A stretch of 60,091 nt of DNA from a virus. Numbering within the stretch: the first letter of the stretch is position 1; every line of letters begins with the position of its first letter. The position numbers and the translations under genes are program-made. The stretch covers positions 1-60,091 of IMG/VR virus record IMGVR_UViG_3300046095_000129, one strand, 5' to 3'. This document shows, one piece after another, positions 8,458-15,625 of this stretch. The notes beneath the pieces are model-generated. The model ran no database searches. It had not been told where the DNA came from and saw nothing but the letters and a program-made list of their open reading frames with translations.

Positions 8458-8484
8458 GGTACATCAATGTAATTAGGATTTATC

Positions 8485-8880
8485 ATGAAACTCAAATCTA
8501 CAGTAATCTCTCAGTTCATTCAGACTAATGCAGTGGCTTATGCTGCTGCTGCTGATGTGTTCCACACTATTGAGTCGAACACGTTTGCGGAGACCCTCGC
8601 TGCTTCCGGTGTTATCGGGGCGGATGTCAAGGTATTCGCAGTAGTCTTCGTAGCAAAGGAGTCAGGCGTTCTTCCCCATGAGTACCGGGGCGCATGGACA
8701 TTCACCAAAGACTCAGCAGAACATAGCAGAGTCAAGTACTTGGTGGCGGTGGTATCGGGTGCTGCGGCACGCAAAGCGGGGGCGCGCAAGAGCGCCAAGA
8801 TTGACCCCGTGGAAGTGCTGCTCAAGGGCTACAAGGCTTTGACCCCGGCACAGAAAAAGGCTTTCATTGCGGCCATCTAA
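8485..8880 (+). CDS. First early protein, unknown, 131 aa
   Basis: The first gene after the early promoter, with a modest ribosome site (AGGAT, 7 nt before ATG). The protein is Ala-rich (AYAAAADVF near residues 18-26, AAARKAGARKSAK near 93-105), basic in its C-terminal third, and has no membrane segment. Genes in this position often encode host-takeover proteins expressed within minutes of infection. That role is inferred from position only; I do not recognise the family. Confidence 0.65.
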   Translation: MKLKSTVISQFIQTNAVAYAAAADVFHTIESNTFAETLAASGVIGADVKVFAVVFVAKESGVLPHEYRGAWTFTKDSAEHSRVKYLVAVVSGAAARKAGARKSAKIDPVEVLLKGYKALTPAQKKAFIAAI

Positions 8881-8893
8881 GCCGCTATCAATC

Positions 8894-8916
8894 AGAGGGA
8901 GAACAGTTCTCCCTCT
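8894..8916 (+). repeat. Early-region palindrome, copy 2
   Basis: Arms AGAGGGAGAAC and GTTCTCCCTCT are perfect complements around a single A. It sits 14 nt after the stop of the 131-residue gene. Downstream, the leader of the next gene contains two more short inverted repeats (CACAGC/GCTGTG and GGGCAA/TTGCCC), so the whole 108-nt gap can fold. Confidence 0.8.
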
Positions 8917-8988
8917 AAGTCAACTCTCACAGCGCATCCGCAAGGGTGTGCTGTGGGGGCAATCTTGCCCTGACTGTAGGAGATATCA

Positions 8989-9129
8989 ATGAACGTAGCA
9001 CTTGGAATCATAGGCACGGCTTGCGTGGCCGTTGCCTTGAATCAGCTTGTCCCCGAGGGGATGTGGTTGTGGTTGGGGGTGTTGGGATGGGGATGTTGCA
9101 CCCTCACGCTGGCCTTCGTCTGGGACTAG
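8989..9129 (+). CDS. Small membrane protein, 46 aa
   Basis: ATG preceded by TAGGAG at 6 nt and ending at TAG. The protein has two hydrophobic stretches (about residues 2-20 and 25-43) with a short polar turn LVPEG between them, so a two-pass membrane hairpin is likely. It is flanked on both sides by copies of the early-region palindrome. Its size, strong ribosome site and membrane character make it a plausible host-envelope effector, for example in superinfection exclusion; that is speculation. Confidence 0.6.
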   Translation: MNVALGIIGTACVAVALNQLVPEGMWLWLGVLGWGCCTLTLAFVWD

Positions 9130-9172
9130 GTACTCTATAGCCCTGTGACAGGGGGCTATGTAGTGCGCTGTT

Positions 9173-9195
9173 AGGGGGAGAACTGTTCTCCCCCT
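9173..9195 (+). repeat. Early-region palindrome, copy 3
   Basis: Arms AGGGGGAGAAC and GTTCTCCCCCT are perfect complements around a single T. It is preceded by another imperfect hairpin (ATAGCCC pairing with GGGGCTAT, about 9137-9159) and followed 23 nt later by the next start codon. Confidence 0.8.
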
Positions 9196-9217
9196 GAGTG
9201 TCACGTTGGAGAGCATC

Positions 9218-9472
9218 ATGAAATTAGGAACTAAGCATTGGTATCGGGCCAACATCATGGGTGTTGAGTACACAGTCATCCGCAAGCAGCCTTTGCGCAA
9301 TGACCCGTCCTACTGGGTCATCCATGCCGTGAGCGCAGACGGCAGAACAACCCTTCACCACGACAACGACGCATTTTTCAAGTGGGCAGAGAGCGAGGGC
9401 ATGGCCCAACGCTCCGAGAGACGCCCTATGGGCGTGATGAGGGCCGCACTTTTGGATGCTGGTTTGCAGTAA
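9218..9472 (+). CDS. Hypothetical early protein, 84 aa
   Basis: I chose the ATG at 9218 because GGAG lies 7 nt before it; an in-frame TTG at 9206 is less likely. The product begins MKLGTKHWYRANIMGVEYTV and is a small alpha/beta-type soluble protein with several His and Trp residues. No family is recognised. It ends 11 nt before a large inverted-repeat region. Confidence 0.6.
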   Translation: MKLGTKHWYRANIMGVEYTVIRKQPLRNDPSYWVIHAVSADGRTTLHHDNDAFFKWAESEGMAQRSERRPMGVMRAALLDAGLQ

Positions 9473-9482
9473 TCTCGCCCAA

Positions 9483-9831
9483 GGGGGGTGGCCCACCTTT
9501 TTCCTGCAATGTCCAAGACTAATGGGCGCTGTACAGGAAGTGGGCTACCCCTAAGTTGTTGTTCTATAAGCGTTTCCAAAGAGGGGTGTCCTATATATAT
9601 AATTAAATAGATTTACTTTATATATACAGTAATCTTCTTTTATCCATTCGTTCTTTCTTTTGCGTTTGGTTTAAGATAAGATTACAAGGGCTTTGGTTTA
9701 TTTATTTTTGAATGTATACTTGGGACAGGAACCACGCAAACCCTTGTGCCACAAGGGTTTGAAGGTAGCCCACCTCCTGACCGGAGACCTGTAGTCTGGG
9801 ACATCGTTAGACATTTACTGGGCCACCCCCC
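9483..9831 (+). ncRNA. Candidate structured non-coding element with nested inverted repeats
   Basis: No gene lies between 9473 and 9879. Three pairs of complementary segments nest without crossing: GGGGGGTGGCCCA (9483-9495) with 9819-9831, 13/13; ATGTCCAAGACTA (9509-9521) with 9792-9804, 12/13; and CAGGAAGTGGGCTACC (9534-9549) with 9764-9779, 15/16 plus a wobble. The gaps between them match on both arms (13/14 and 12/12 nt). Inside lie three hairpins: TATATATAA near 9593 with TTATATATA near 9617, GTAATCTT (9629) with AAGATTAC (9678), and CAAACCCTTGT with its complement (9737-9761, 3-nt loop). The core 9586-9720 is very AT-rich. It may be a large structured RNA, a replication origin, or a relic of an element with long terminal inverted repeats. 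Confidence 0.5.
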
Positions 9832-9845
9832 ACCCAAAAAGCAGC

Positions 9846-9862
9846 GGGAGAACGGTTCTCCC
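9846..9862 (+). repeat. Early-region palindrome, copy 4
   Basis: GGGAGAAC and GTTCTCCC flank a single G. It lies 17 nt upstream of the next start codon, just before its AGGAG ribosome site, so the RNA hairpin could influence translation of that gene. Confidence 0.78.
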
Positions 9863-9879
9863 CCTAAAAAGGAGCCGAT

Positions 9880-10668
9880 ATGGTCGAATCTTACGCAGCG
9901 CTAACGCCAAAAGCGTTAGCAAACCACCTTGCCAAGCGCAAAAAACCCCTTGTGTTGGTGCAGGCGATCCAAGAGCGTGCTGCCCAACAACGTGCGTTCA
10001 AGCGCTCCGACACGGGCACTAGGCGAACGCACAAGGAACTGTGGGGCAACCTGCTGTTCCCCCTGCGTTATGAGCGCAACAACGTGAAGGCTGGCATCAA
10101 GTATGCCGGTGGCGAAGCAAGGGGTGAAGCAATGCGCAGTTATCTCAGTGTGCTGGAGGAACTGCTCTACCGGCTGAACATGCACGCCACAGCCCGTATC
10201 CTGACCCCGCGCCAACTGTGCAAGGAGCGCAACGACTCGGGCCGAGGCGCACACATACCCAATGCGGGAACCCATTGGTCTGATTGGGTTCCGCAGCACA
10301 TCAAACTGAGGGTGTGTGTCCTGTTCGACGCCATTCCCTATAAACAGCGTGCGAAACGCAAGCTACCTTTCCAGCGTGCCATACCCCCGCTGTTGTACAG
10401 CAGGCTGTACGCAGCCCTTGGCTTGCGGACGCAGGGGTTCCTGAGTGCAGCACAGCGCAAGCATGCCGTTGCGCCCACAGAGGAGACAGCAGCCACTGTT
10501 GCAGCCATACAACACGCGCTGGCTGTCCTGAGAGAGTGGCCCCGCAACACAGCCCTGCCCTACGCATGGCAGAGCCTTGCGGCAACGACCAGTATCAAAC
10601 AGAGGGAGAACGGTTCTCCCCCTGCTGAAAGCGGACGACCGCCGCTGAAAGCGGACGACCGCCGCTGA
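9880..10668 (+). CDS. Hypothetical basic early protein, 262 aa
   Basis: The start has a good ribosome site (AAAGGAG, 6 nt away). The protein is rich in Arg, Lys and Ala with little acid, suggesting nucleic-acid or host-protein binding, but no domain is recognised. The last 25 residues are odd: the frame runs into copy 5 of the palindrome family and into 20-bp tandem repeats, so the stop lies inside the third repeat. The original gene may have ended earlier, with the tail being read-through into repeat DNA. Confidence 0.6.
   Translation: MVESYAALTPKALANHLAKRKKPLVLVQAIQERAAQQRAFKRSDTGTRRTHKELWGNLLFPLRYERNNVKAGIKYAGGEARGEAMRSYLSVLEELLYRLNMHATARILTPRQLCKERNDSGRGAHIPNAGTHWSDWVPQHIKLRVCVLFDAIPYKQRAKRKLPFQRAIPPLLYSRLYAALGLRTQGFLSAAQRKHAVAPTEETAATVAAIQHALAVLREWPRNTALPYAWQSLAATTSIKQRENGSPPAESGRPPLKADDRR
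10601..10623 (+). repeat. Early-region palindrome, copy 5
   Basis: GGGAGAAC-G-GTTCTCCC core with outer pairs extending to 23 nt (one mismatch). Unlike the other copies it lies inside an open reading frame, 45 nt before its stop. Confidence 0.78.
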
Positions 10669-10683
10669 AAGCGGACGACCGCT
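10624..10683 (+). repeat. Three tandem 20-bp repeats
   Basis: The unit GCTGAAAGCGGACGACCGCC occurs three times head to tail, with one end change in the last copy. Each unit contains GCGG-ACGA-CCGC and can form a small hairpin. A 20-bp period shifts the reading frame, so the array is not selected as a protein repeat. It could be an iteron-like or RNA element. Confidence 0.85.
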
Positions 10684-10690
10684 GAACAAC

Positions 10691-10706
10691 GGGGGGGAAA
10701 CCCCCC
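10691..10706 (+). other. GAAA-tetraloop hairpin
   Basis: GGGGGG-GAAA-CCCCCC is a perfect 6-bp stem closed by a GNRA-type tetraloop. It stands 18 nt upstream of the 114-residue gene. No T tract follows, so it is more likely an mRNA stability or translation element than a terminator. Confidence 0.6.
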
Positions 10707-10724
10707 ATACCAAGGAGAAGTGAC

Positions 10725-11069
10725 ATGGGACTAGACATTCAGATATTGAGCGTACCTCGGGCAATGGCCTTGAAAGCCACCGATGTGCGGCTTGGCTCAC
10801 GCTACGACACGCACCCCCGATGGCAGCAAGTGGCCCACGAGCGCGACAACTGGGACTTGCACGCCTTGCTTGCTGCGCTCTATGCCGAGCGAGGCGGGAC
10901 GCAGGACGAGTTCAACAACACAACGGTGCGCCTGTACAAGCGCGACCTACGCCTGTTCCTTCAGACTTTTGAAGGAACTGTGGCCCCTGCCATTAGCCCA
11001 TCCACGGCAGCGCAGGTTATCGAACACATGAGAAAAGGGCGAGTTGTGTACGCCGAATCTAGTTTTTAA
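10725..11069 (+). CDS. Hypothetical protein, 114 aa
   Basis: Ribosome site AAGGAGAAG lies close before the ATG. The protein begins MGLDIQILSVPRAMALKATD and is soluble with balanced charge. No motif is recognised. It opens a run of four short genes with strong ribosome sites before the amidoligase gene. Confidence 0.62.
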   Translation: MGLDIQILSVPRAMALKATDVRLGSRYDTHPRWQQVAHERDNWDLHALLAALYAERGGTQDEFNNTTVRLYKRDLRLFLQTFEGTVAPAISPSTAAQVIEHMRKGRVVYAESSF

Positions 11070-11081
11070 AAGGAGAGTGAG

Positions 11082-11264
11082 ATGAAGACAGTATCAATTG
11101 GCATATTCAACAAAGAGGATGTGTTCACAGCGGTGTGCACCCTGACCAACAACGGGGGGCACATACACCCCGTTGCGTTCGAAGCCCTCGTGGAGAGCAC
11201 AGCGCTGGCCTTGGCTATGCATCTGGGGCAAGAGAGAACCGTAATTATGGAGCAAGGAAAATGA
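11082..11264 (+). CDS. Hypothetical protein, 60 aa
   Basis: Strong ribosome site AAAGGAGAG before ATG. A small soluble protein without a recognisable motif. Its stop overlaps the next start in an ATGA arrangement, so the two are probably translated together. Confidence 0.6.
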   Translation: MKTVSIGIFNKEDVFTAVCTLTNNGGHIHPVAFEALVESTALALAMHLGQERTVIMEQGK

Positions 11265-11377
11265 AGGTGCTACGCAAACTGTTCACGGTCAAGTGCTGTG
11301 AATGCAATGAGGTATGTGTCTGGTGGTGGCAACACCGCTGTGACTTTTGTGATGTAAATGAAGGAGAACTGAAATGA
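11261..11377 (+). CDS. Small cysteine-rich protein, 38 aa
   Basis: ATGA overlap with the preceding gene and AAGGA before the start. It has six cysteines in 38 residues (positions 12, 13, 15, 19, 27, 30), including CEC and CDFC pairs, plus a WWWQH segment. The spacing suggests a single zinc ribbon or knuckle. It also overlaps the next gene by 4 nt. Coupling on both sides supports a real gene. Confidence 0.58.
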   Translation: MKVLRKLFTVKCCECNEVCVWWWQHRCDFCDVNEGELK

Positions 11378-11556
11378 AACCAAACAATGTAAACGAAGCG
11401 CTGGACGGCGTGCATGCACGGCTGATCGCAGCAGGGGCTTATCTGGAGCGCTACTTGCTCAATCCGCAAGACTACTCGCCAGAGCATATCGAGGAAGTTA
11501 AAGACGCTGTGCTTGACGCGCACATGCTGGTGACTTGGATAAAGGACAACATCTGA
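11374..11556 (+). CDS. Hypothetical protein, 60 aa
   Basis: Overlaps the preceding stop (ATGA), with AAGGAG 7 nt before the start. Helical and mildly acidic, beginning MKPNNVNEALDGVHARLIAA. No family recognised. It ends 58 nt before the amidoligase start. Confidence 0.6.
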   Translation: MKPNNVNEALDGVHARLIAAGAYLERYLLNPQDYSPEHIEEVKDAVLDAHMLVTWIKDNI

Positions 11557-11614
11557 AGTAAGAAACCCGTTGCCGATGCGGTTCCATTGGTGTGTTAGTT
11601 ATCAAGGAAACAAA

Positions 11615-13225
11615 ATGAAAATCTATCTTAGTGATTGTGGAAGTGTGCTCAAGGCACAGATCGTGGACGCCAGCACGCTGGTGCAAGTCACGGGCACGCT
11701 GGACGGGGGCTACAGGGAACTGCGGCACTACATGCCAAAGCCTACGTTCTCCACCCCGGCGTATGGGCCAGAGCATGTACGCATGCTGAAGGCAAACAGC
11801 GGGGATGTCTACGGGCAGATGCTCAGTAGCATGGTGAACCAACTCACGCCGTCAGCAGCATGGCGTATGCGTTCGCTCTCCCGCCGTTGGGCAGACAGGG
11901 ACGACACCCGCTCTCCCACAGCGCACTGTCGTGGGGGCCGCTACCAACTGAGCAACATGGGTGTCTACCGGTTCAAGGCAATGAAAGAGTTGTACCGCGA
12001 ACTCAACGTGCATGTCAAGGCATCCATCCTAGGCGATGCGGATGCGCTAGTCGAGTTCGTTATGGAGCACGATGGGAACGACCTGATAGAAAGGATGTTC
12101 GGCAAGATAGTCGACTTCCTTGATGGACAGGTGGTCTTGGCAGACTGTGGTCACATCAGCCGTACGGATGACATCACAGATGTGCACCGCAGTTCAAGGC
12201 TGTTCAGCACCATGTGCATTGACTGCCGGGGCAACGATGCGGTGTACTGCGAGGATGCTGACGAGTACTACCTTGAGACGCATGCATACCGCCACAGTGA
12301 TGGCGAGTGGTATTCGTACGAAGAAGAGCGGGATGAGGAAGAAGACGAGGAGACTGCACACAACGGGCACTCCATGAGCTACTCCGCAGATGTCTTGCGG
12401 TATGCCTCTGCCGATGGGAGCATCCGCAGTTCCAAGTATGGTGACTTCACGATGGGCATTGAGTTGGAGATGGCTCCGGGGCGTGCGTCTAGGTATGATG
12501 CCATTGAGGATGTGCGGAGCCAGCTTGGGCATGACTACTGCATCATCAAGGACGATGGCAGCATCAGCGGGGTCAATGGCTTTGAGGTAGTGACAGCCCC
12601 CCGTGGTCTGAAGGAGCACATCACACGCTTCAAAGCATGGGATGTCAACAAGTCCTACCGTGCTTGGGATGTGGAGAAGTGCGGCACGCATGTGCACATC
12701 GACTCCCGTGCCTTCACTGAGTTGACTCTGGGCAAGTTCCTCATGTTCATCAACTCCAACAACAACGCCGACTTCATCCGCAATATAGCAGGCAGGCATC
12801 CGCTCAAGGACAGCCAAGCACGGGAGTACTGTGCCAATGAGGAGCAGGGCATCTTGCACAACCCCAAGCAGGCCATCCTTGGCAAGACGGCACAGCGCTA
12901 CTACATGGTGAACCTGAACAACTTGGCGTACGACGAGTCCCAACGCTTGGGGTTCAAGCGTACGTACACAGAGGGCAAGTACAACACGATAGAGCTTCGC
13001 ATCTTCCGCGCCACACTCAAGAAGGAGCGCTTGCTTGCACAGATAGAGTTCACCCACGCCTGTGTGCACTTCTGTCGCAGTGCGAGTTTCCGCGAACTCA
13101 ATGGCACAGAGTTCGTGTCATGGCTCAAGACGACCAACAACACCTACCCACACCTGTCCGATTGGTACGGCACACGCCGCCCCAAGCAGGTTCCCCAATC
13201 TCCCGCACTCGCAACAACTGAATAA
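11615..13225 (+). CDS. Amidoligase-type COOH-NH2 ligase, 536 aa
   Basis: The C-terminal half matches the putative amidoligase family (Amidoligase_2, glutamine-synthetase-like COOH-NH2 ligases). Visible motifs are GIELE (Glu283, Glu285), KDDGSISG then GFEVVTAP, CGTHVHID (residues 356-363) and NTIELRIFRATL near the end; these give the acidic and His metal/ATP-binding residues. The N-terminal ~270 residues are phage-specific and include a very acidic stretch and a Cys/His cluster (CGH...CIDC, CEDADEYY). The reaction would be ATP-dependent amide bond formation. I chose ATG 11615 (AAGGAAAC site) over a TTG at 11570. It is followed 11 nt later by a class II glutamine amidotransferase. Confidence 0.78.
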   Translation: MKIYLSDCGSVLKAQIVDASTLVQVTGTLDGGYRELRHYMPKPTFSTPAYGPEHVRMLKANSGDVYGQMLSSMVNQLTPSAAWRMRSLSRRWADRDDTRSPTAHCRGGRYQLSNMGVYRFKAMKELYRELNVHVKASILGDADALVEFVMEHDGNDLIERMFGKIVDFLDGQVVLADCGHISRTDDITDVHRSSRLFSTMCIDCRGNDAVYCEDADEYYLETHAYRHSDGEWYSYEEERDEEEDEETAHNGHSMSYSADVLRYASADGSIRSSKYGDFTMGIELEMAPGRASRYDAIEDVRSQLGHDYCIIKDDGSISGVNGFEVVTAPRGLKEHITRFKAWDVNKSYRAWDVEKCGTHVHIDSRAFTELTLGKFLMFINSNNNADFIRNIAGRHPLKDSQAREYCANEEQGILHNPKQAILGKTAQRYYMVNLNNLAYDESQRLGFKRTYTEGKYNTIELRIFRATLKKERLLAQIEFTHACVHFCRSASFRELNGTEFVSWLKTTNNTYPHLSDWYGTRRPKQVPQSPALATTE

Positions 13226-13236
13226 GGATATCAATC

Positions 13237-14271
13237 ATGTGTCTCATCATCACTGGCAAGTCTGCCAAGATTCGCAGCACCCTGCTCAACACAGCCGGGT
13301 TGCTTGACACCATCTACACCTCCAACCCTGACGGGATTGGGCTGATGTACAACACCGCCAAGGGACTCAAGACCGTCAAGGTGTTGCCCAAGTCAGCAGC
13401 GGATGCACGCGCCATCATCAACAAGATACCCAAGGATGCCCGTGAGATGGCAATCCACTTCCGCTGGGCCACACACGGCAAGACAGACTTGCATAACTGT
13501 CACCCGTACGATGTCATACCGGGCTACGTTGCCATGATGCACAACGGCGTGCTGCACACCGGCAATGAGGCTGACAAGGACAAGTCAGACACATGGCACT
13601 TCATCCATGACTACCTGTCGGAGTCGGTGCACATGGCCCCTGAACTGGTGTTCGTTGATGGGTTCCTCGCCATGATCGCGGAGTTCATTGGAGACAATCG
13701 GTTTGTGTTTATGAATGGCGAGGGGCGCATCAGCCATGTCAACAAGGACTCAGGCATTGAGCACGATGGCATGTGGTTCAGCAACACCTACGCATGGAAC
13801 CCGGCACTGCTGATACCCACATACAGAGCACGCGCTGTGTCCTCACGCTACCTTGGGTCATGGAACGTGACCGACACAGACGAGGAAGACTATGGGTACT
13901 ACAGCCGCAGCTTCAACGCGCACAAGCCCATAGCGGCATCGAAGCCGCTCGTTACTGTGGAGGAGATCACCGCGCACCTTGAGTCATACGATGCGCCGGG
14001 TCTGTGTTACCTGCTAGAGGCGTTCCCTAGCACGACCGTGCACCTGCTGTGCAAGAACTTCATCCCAAGCCCCACCTCTGAGGCGTATCGGGATGAGATC
14101 AGCGCGCATGAGACGGCTGTGTACGACATGCTGCTGGAGCAGGACATGACGGGGTTGCTGACCTACATAGCGCACTCTGCGTCCTCCGCTGCCACAGTGG
14201 CGGATGTGATCTGTTACTACCTGAACTGGGAGAGATGCGTGAGCACCCGGCCCAGCGTAGCAGCAGCTTGA
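13237..14271 (+). CDS. Class II glutamine amidotransferase, 344 aa
   Basis: Begins MCLIITG, so Cys2 becomes the N-terminal nucleophile once Met is removed, as in the Ntn-hydrolase glutaminases of GlmS, PurF and YafJ type. The family blocks HFRWATHG (about residues 72-79), NCHPY and MMHNGVLH follow at the expected distances. It would release ammonia from glutamine. The glutaminase domain ends near residue 200; the rest is an unassigned helical region. Directly downstream of the amidoligase, it probably feeds or balances the ligase reaction. A terminator lies right behind it. Confidence 0.82.
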   Translation: MCLIITGKSAKIRSTLLNTAGLLDTIYTSNPDGIGLMYNTAKGLKTVKVLPKSAADARAIINKIPKDAREMAIHFRWATHGKTDLHNCHPYDVIPGYVAMMHNGVLHTGNEADKDKSDTWHFIHDYLSESVHMAPELVFVDGFLAMIAEFIGDNRFVFMNGEGRISHVNKDSGIEHDGMWFSNTYAWNPALLIPTYRARAVSSRYLGSWNVTDTDEEDYGYYSRSFNAHKPIAASKPLVTVEEITAHLESYDAPGLCYLLEAFPSTTVHLLCKNFIPSPTSEAYRDEISAHETAVYDMLLEQDMTGLLTYIAHSASSAATVADVICYYLNWERCVSTRPSVAAA

Positions 14272-14277
14272 CACCCT

Positions 14278-14300
14278 GCCGGGGGAGACCCCGGCTTTTT
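14278..14300 (+). terminator. Rho-independent terminator
   Basis: GCCGGGG-GAGA-CCCCGGC, a perfect 7-bp stem with a 4-nt loop, is followed by five T. It lies 6 nt after the amidotransferase stop and closes the first early transcription unit. Confidence 0.85.
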
Positions 14301-14328
14301 ACGAAAGGAAAATAAGTTTGTCCAAGGC

Positions 14329-14358
14329 TTGACAAACCGTTTAGATATCGGATACGAT
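14329..14358 (+). promoter_or_regulatory. Sigma-70 promoter
   Basis: TTGACA (14329-14334), 18-bp spacer, TACGAT (14353-14358). It lies just behind the terminator and starts a new unit near 14365, placing palindrome copy 6 at the very 5' end of the transcript. Confidence 0.7.
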
Positions 14359-14371
14359 AAACCCATAACAG

Positions 14372-14390
14372 GTGGAGAACGGTTCTCCCC
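14372..14390 (+). repeat. Early-region palindrome, copy 6
   Basis: Core GGAGAAC-G-GTTCTCC (14374-14388), imperfect outside. It begins about 8 nt after the predicted transcription start, so the mRNA would carry this hairpin at its 5' end. Confidence 0.75.
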
Positions 14391-14410
14391 CTAACAATTT
14401 TGGAGAAGCA

Positions 14411-14617
14411 ATGAGTACCAATAAAACACCGTGGACTGAGGTTCTTAAACAATGGGAGCCTTCCGCTGGAAGCGAAGCGGCAACCGCCCCCACAATGGAG
14501 CAACAACTTGCCCCAGCAAGGGAGCAACGACTTGCTACGGCAAGCAACCTACTGATGTCCCTCAACGTGGTTGAGGCGCGTCTTTTGTACGATGAACTCA
14601 AGAAAGTTTTTAACTAA
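14411..14617 (+). CDS. Hypothetical protein, 68 aa
   Basis: Start chosen at ATG 14411, directly after TGGAGAAGCA, the ribosome-site pattern used by several genes here. The protein has an Ala/Gln-rich centre with an internal partial duplication (EQQLAPA and EQRLATA) and a helical C-terminus. No function is suggested. It is the first gene of the second early unit. Confidence 0.6.
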   Translation: MSTNKTPWTEVLKQWEPSAGSEAATAPTMEQQLAPAREQRLATASNLLMSLNVVEARLLYDELKKVFN

Positions 14618-14625
14618 GGATTTAT

Positions 14626-15588
14626 ATGGCACACGCATTATCAATACACCAAAACGGGCAAGTCGAGTTTGCCTATCTTGAACAAGACGGCCTGCCTTGG
14701 CACGGCCTTGGTCAGCCGATGCCCGTGGGGGCAAGCATTGACGAGTGGCGCAGCAAGGCGGGTATGGACTGGCGCATCCAGCGCTCTGAGGTGCGGTACA
14801 ACACGAGCCGCACTGAGGAGGTGCTGATGAAGATGCCCGAGCAGCATGTGCTGTTCCGCTCTGACAACCACGAGGCGCTGGGGCTGGTATCCAAGAAGTA
14901 CCAAGTGGTACAGCCCAGTGAGGTGATCGAGTTCTTCCGAGACATCGCCAAGGCCGGGGGTCTGGAGTTGTCTGCGGCAGGGACGATCTATGGGGGCAAG
15001 CGCTTCTGGGCCACAGCCAAGATCGGCGAGGCAAGCCCGACCAGTATTAGAGACAAGATCAGTGGGTTCCTGCTCATCAGCACCAGCGCGGATGGCTCAC
15101 TGGCGACTGAGGTGAGGCGCACAACTGTACGTACGGTGTGCTCCAACACGCTGGCTATGGCGATGGCGGATGCTCATGCGGCTGTGAGAGTCACGCACAA
15201 GTCAGTGTTCGACCCCGCAGCCGTGAAGGAGTTCATGGGACTCAACGAGGCTGCATGGGCTGCGTTCAAGCATCAGGTGGTGCGGCTGGCTAACAAGCCT
15301 GTCGTCCTTGAAGAGGCAGAGCAGCTAACCGCCTTCATACTAGGTGGTGGAGAGAAAGTGCAGGCGACAGCCGGGTACAACAAGATACTCGACCTGTTCC
15401 AAGGCGAGGCCAAGGGGTCTAGTCTTGAGGGTGTGCAGGGCACAGCGTGGGGCTACATCAACGCAGTGACTGAGTACGCCGATTGGTTCTCACGGGCACG
15501 TAGCCAAGAGAACCGCTTCGTGTCCGCACAGTGGGGGCCGGGTGCTGACCTCAAGCAGCGTGCACTGGACGCTGTGTTAGCTGTGTGA
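14626..15588 (+). CDS. DUF932 / phage-plasmid-like protein, 320 aa
   Basis: Matches the DUF932 (TIGR03299-like) family by its start, the PWHGLGQP motif (residues 24-31) and the conserved RTTVRTVCSNTLAMA block (about 165-179). The function of the family is unknown; it is widespread in phages and plasmids. The length is normal. It follows the amidoligase and amidotransferase genes, although a terminator and promoter separate them. It is soluble, with no membrane segment. Confidence 0.8.
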   Translation: MAHALSIHQNGQVEFAYLEQDGLPWHGLGQPMPVGASIDEWRSKAGMDWRIQRSEVRYNTSRTEEVLMKMPEQHVLFRSDNHEALGLVSKKYQVVQPSEVIEFFRDIAKAGGLELSAAGTIYGGKRFWATAKIGEASPTSIRDKISGFLLISTSADGSLATEVRRTTVRTVCSNTLAMAMADAHAAVRVTHKSVFDPAAVKEFMGLNEAAWAAFKHQVVRLANKPVVLEEAEQLTAFILGGGEKVQATAGYNKILDLFQGEAKGSSLEGVQGTAWGYINAVTEYADWFSRARSQENRFVSAQWGPGADLKQRALDAVLAV

Positions 15589-15594
15589 TTAACC

Positions 15595-15610
15595 GGGGGC
15601 TTCGGCCCCC
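15595..15610 (+). other. UUCG-tetraloop hairpin
   Basis: GGGGGC-TTCG-GCCCCC is a perfect 6-bp stem with the very stable UUCG tetraloop, right after the DUF932 stop. No T tract follows, so it more likely protects the mRNA 3' end or slows read-through than terminates fully. Confidence 0.65.
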
Positions 15611-15625
15611 ACAACAGGAGAAGCA

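Larger units (their letters stand above)
8151..8484. promoter_or_regulatory. Divergent early/late control region
   Basis: This 334-bp stretch without genes separates the minus-strand late unit from the plus-strand early unit. It contains GT-rich and G-rich tracts, a 7+7 inverted repeat (8253-8269), a weaker AAATG/CATTT repeat just before it, a GCCCC/GGGGC hairpin near 8315-8327, and an extended -10 promoter at 8397. In the minus direction an AT-rich TTATAAAAAT stretch lies near 8170, but I see no matching -35, so the late promoter may need a phage or host activator. Confidence 0.6.

Noticed and set aside
10624-10683. Tandem repeats as a CRISPR array
   Set aside because: The 20-bp units are contiguous with no spacers, and there are no cas genes. 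The nuclease at 21376 is Cas4-like but stands in a replication operon.
12194-13069. Long minus-strand open frame (291 codons) opposite the amidoligase gene
   Set aside because: It is antisense to a motif-bearing gene and has a low-complexity Val/Leu/Cys composition typical of shadows.
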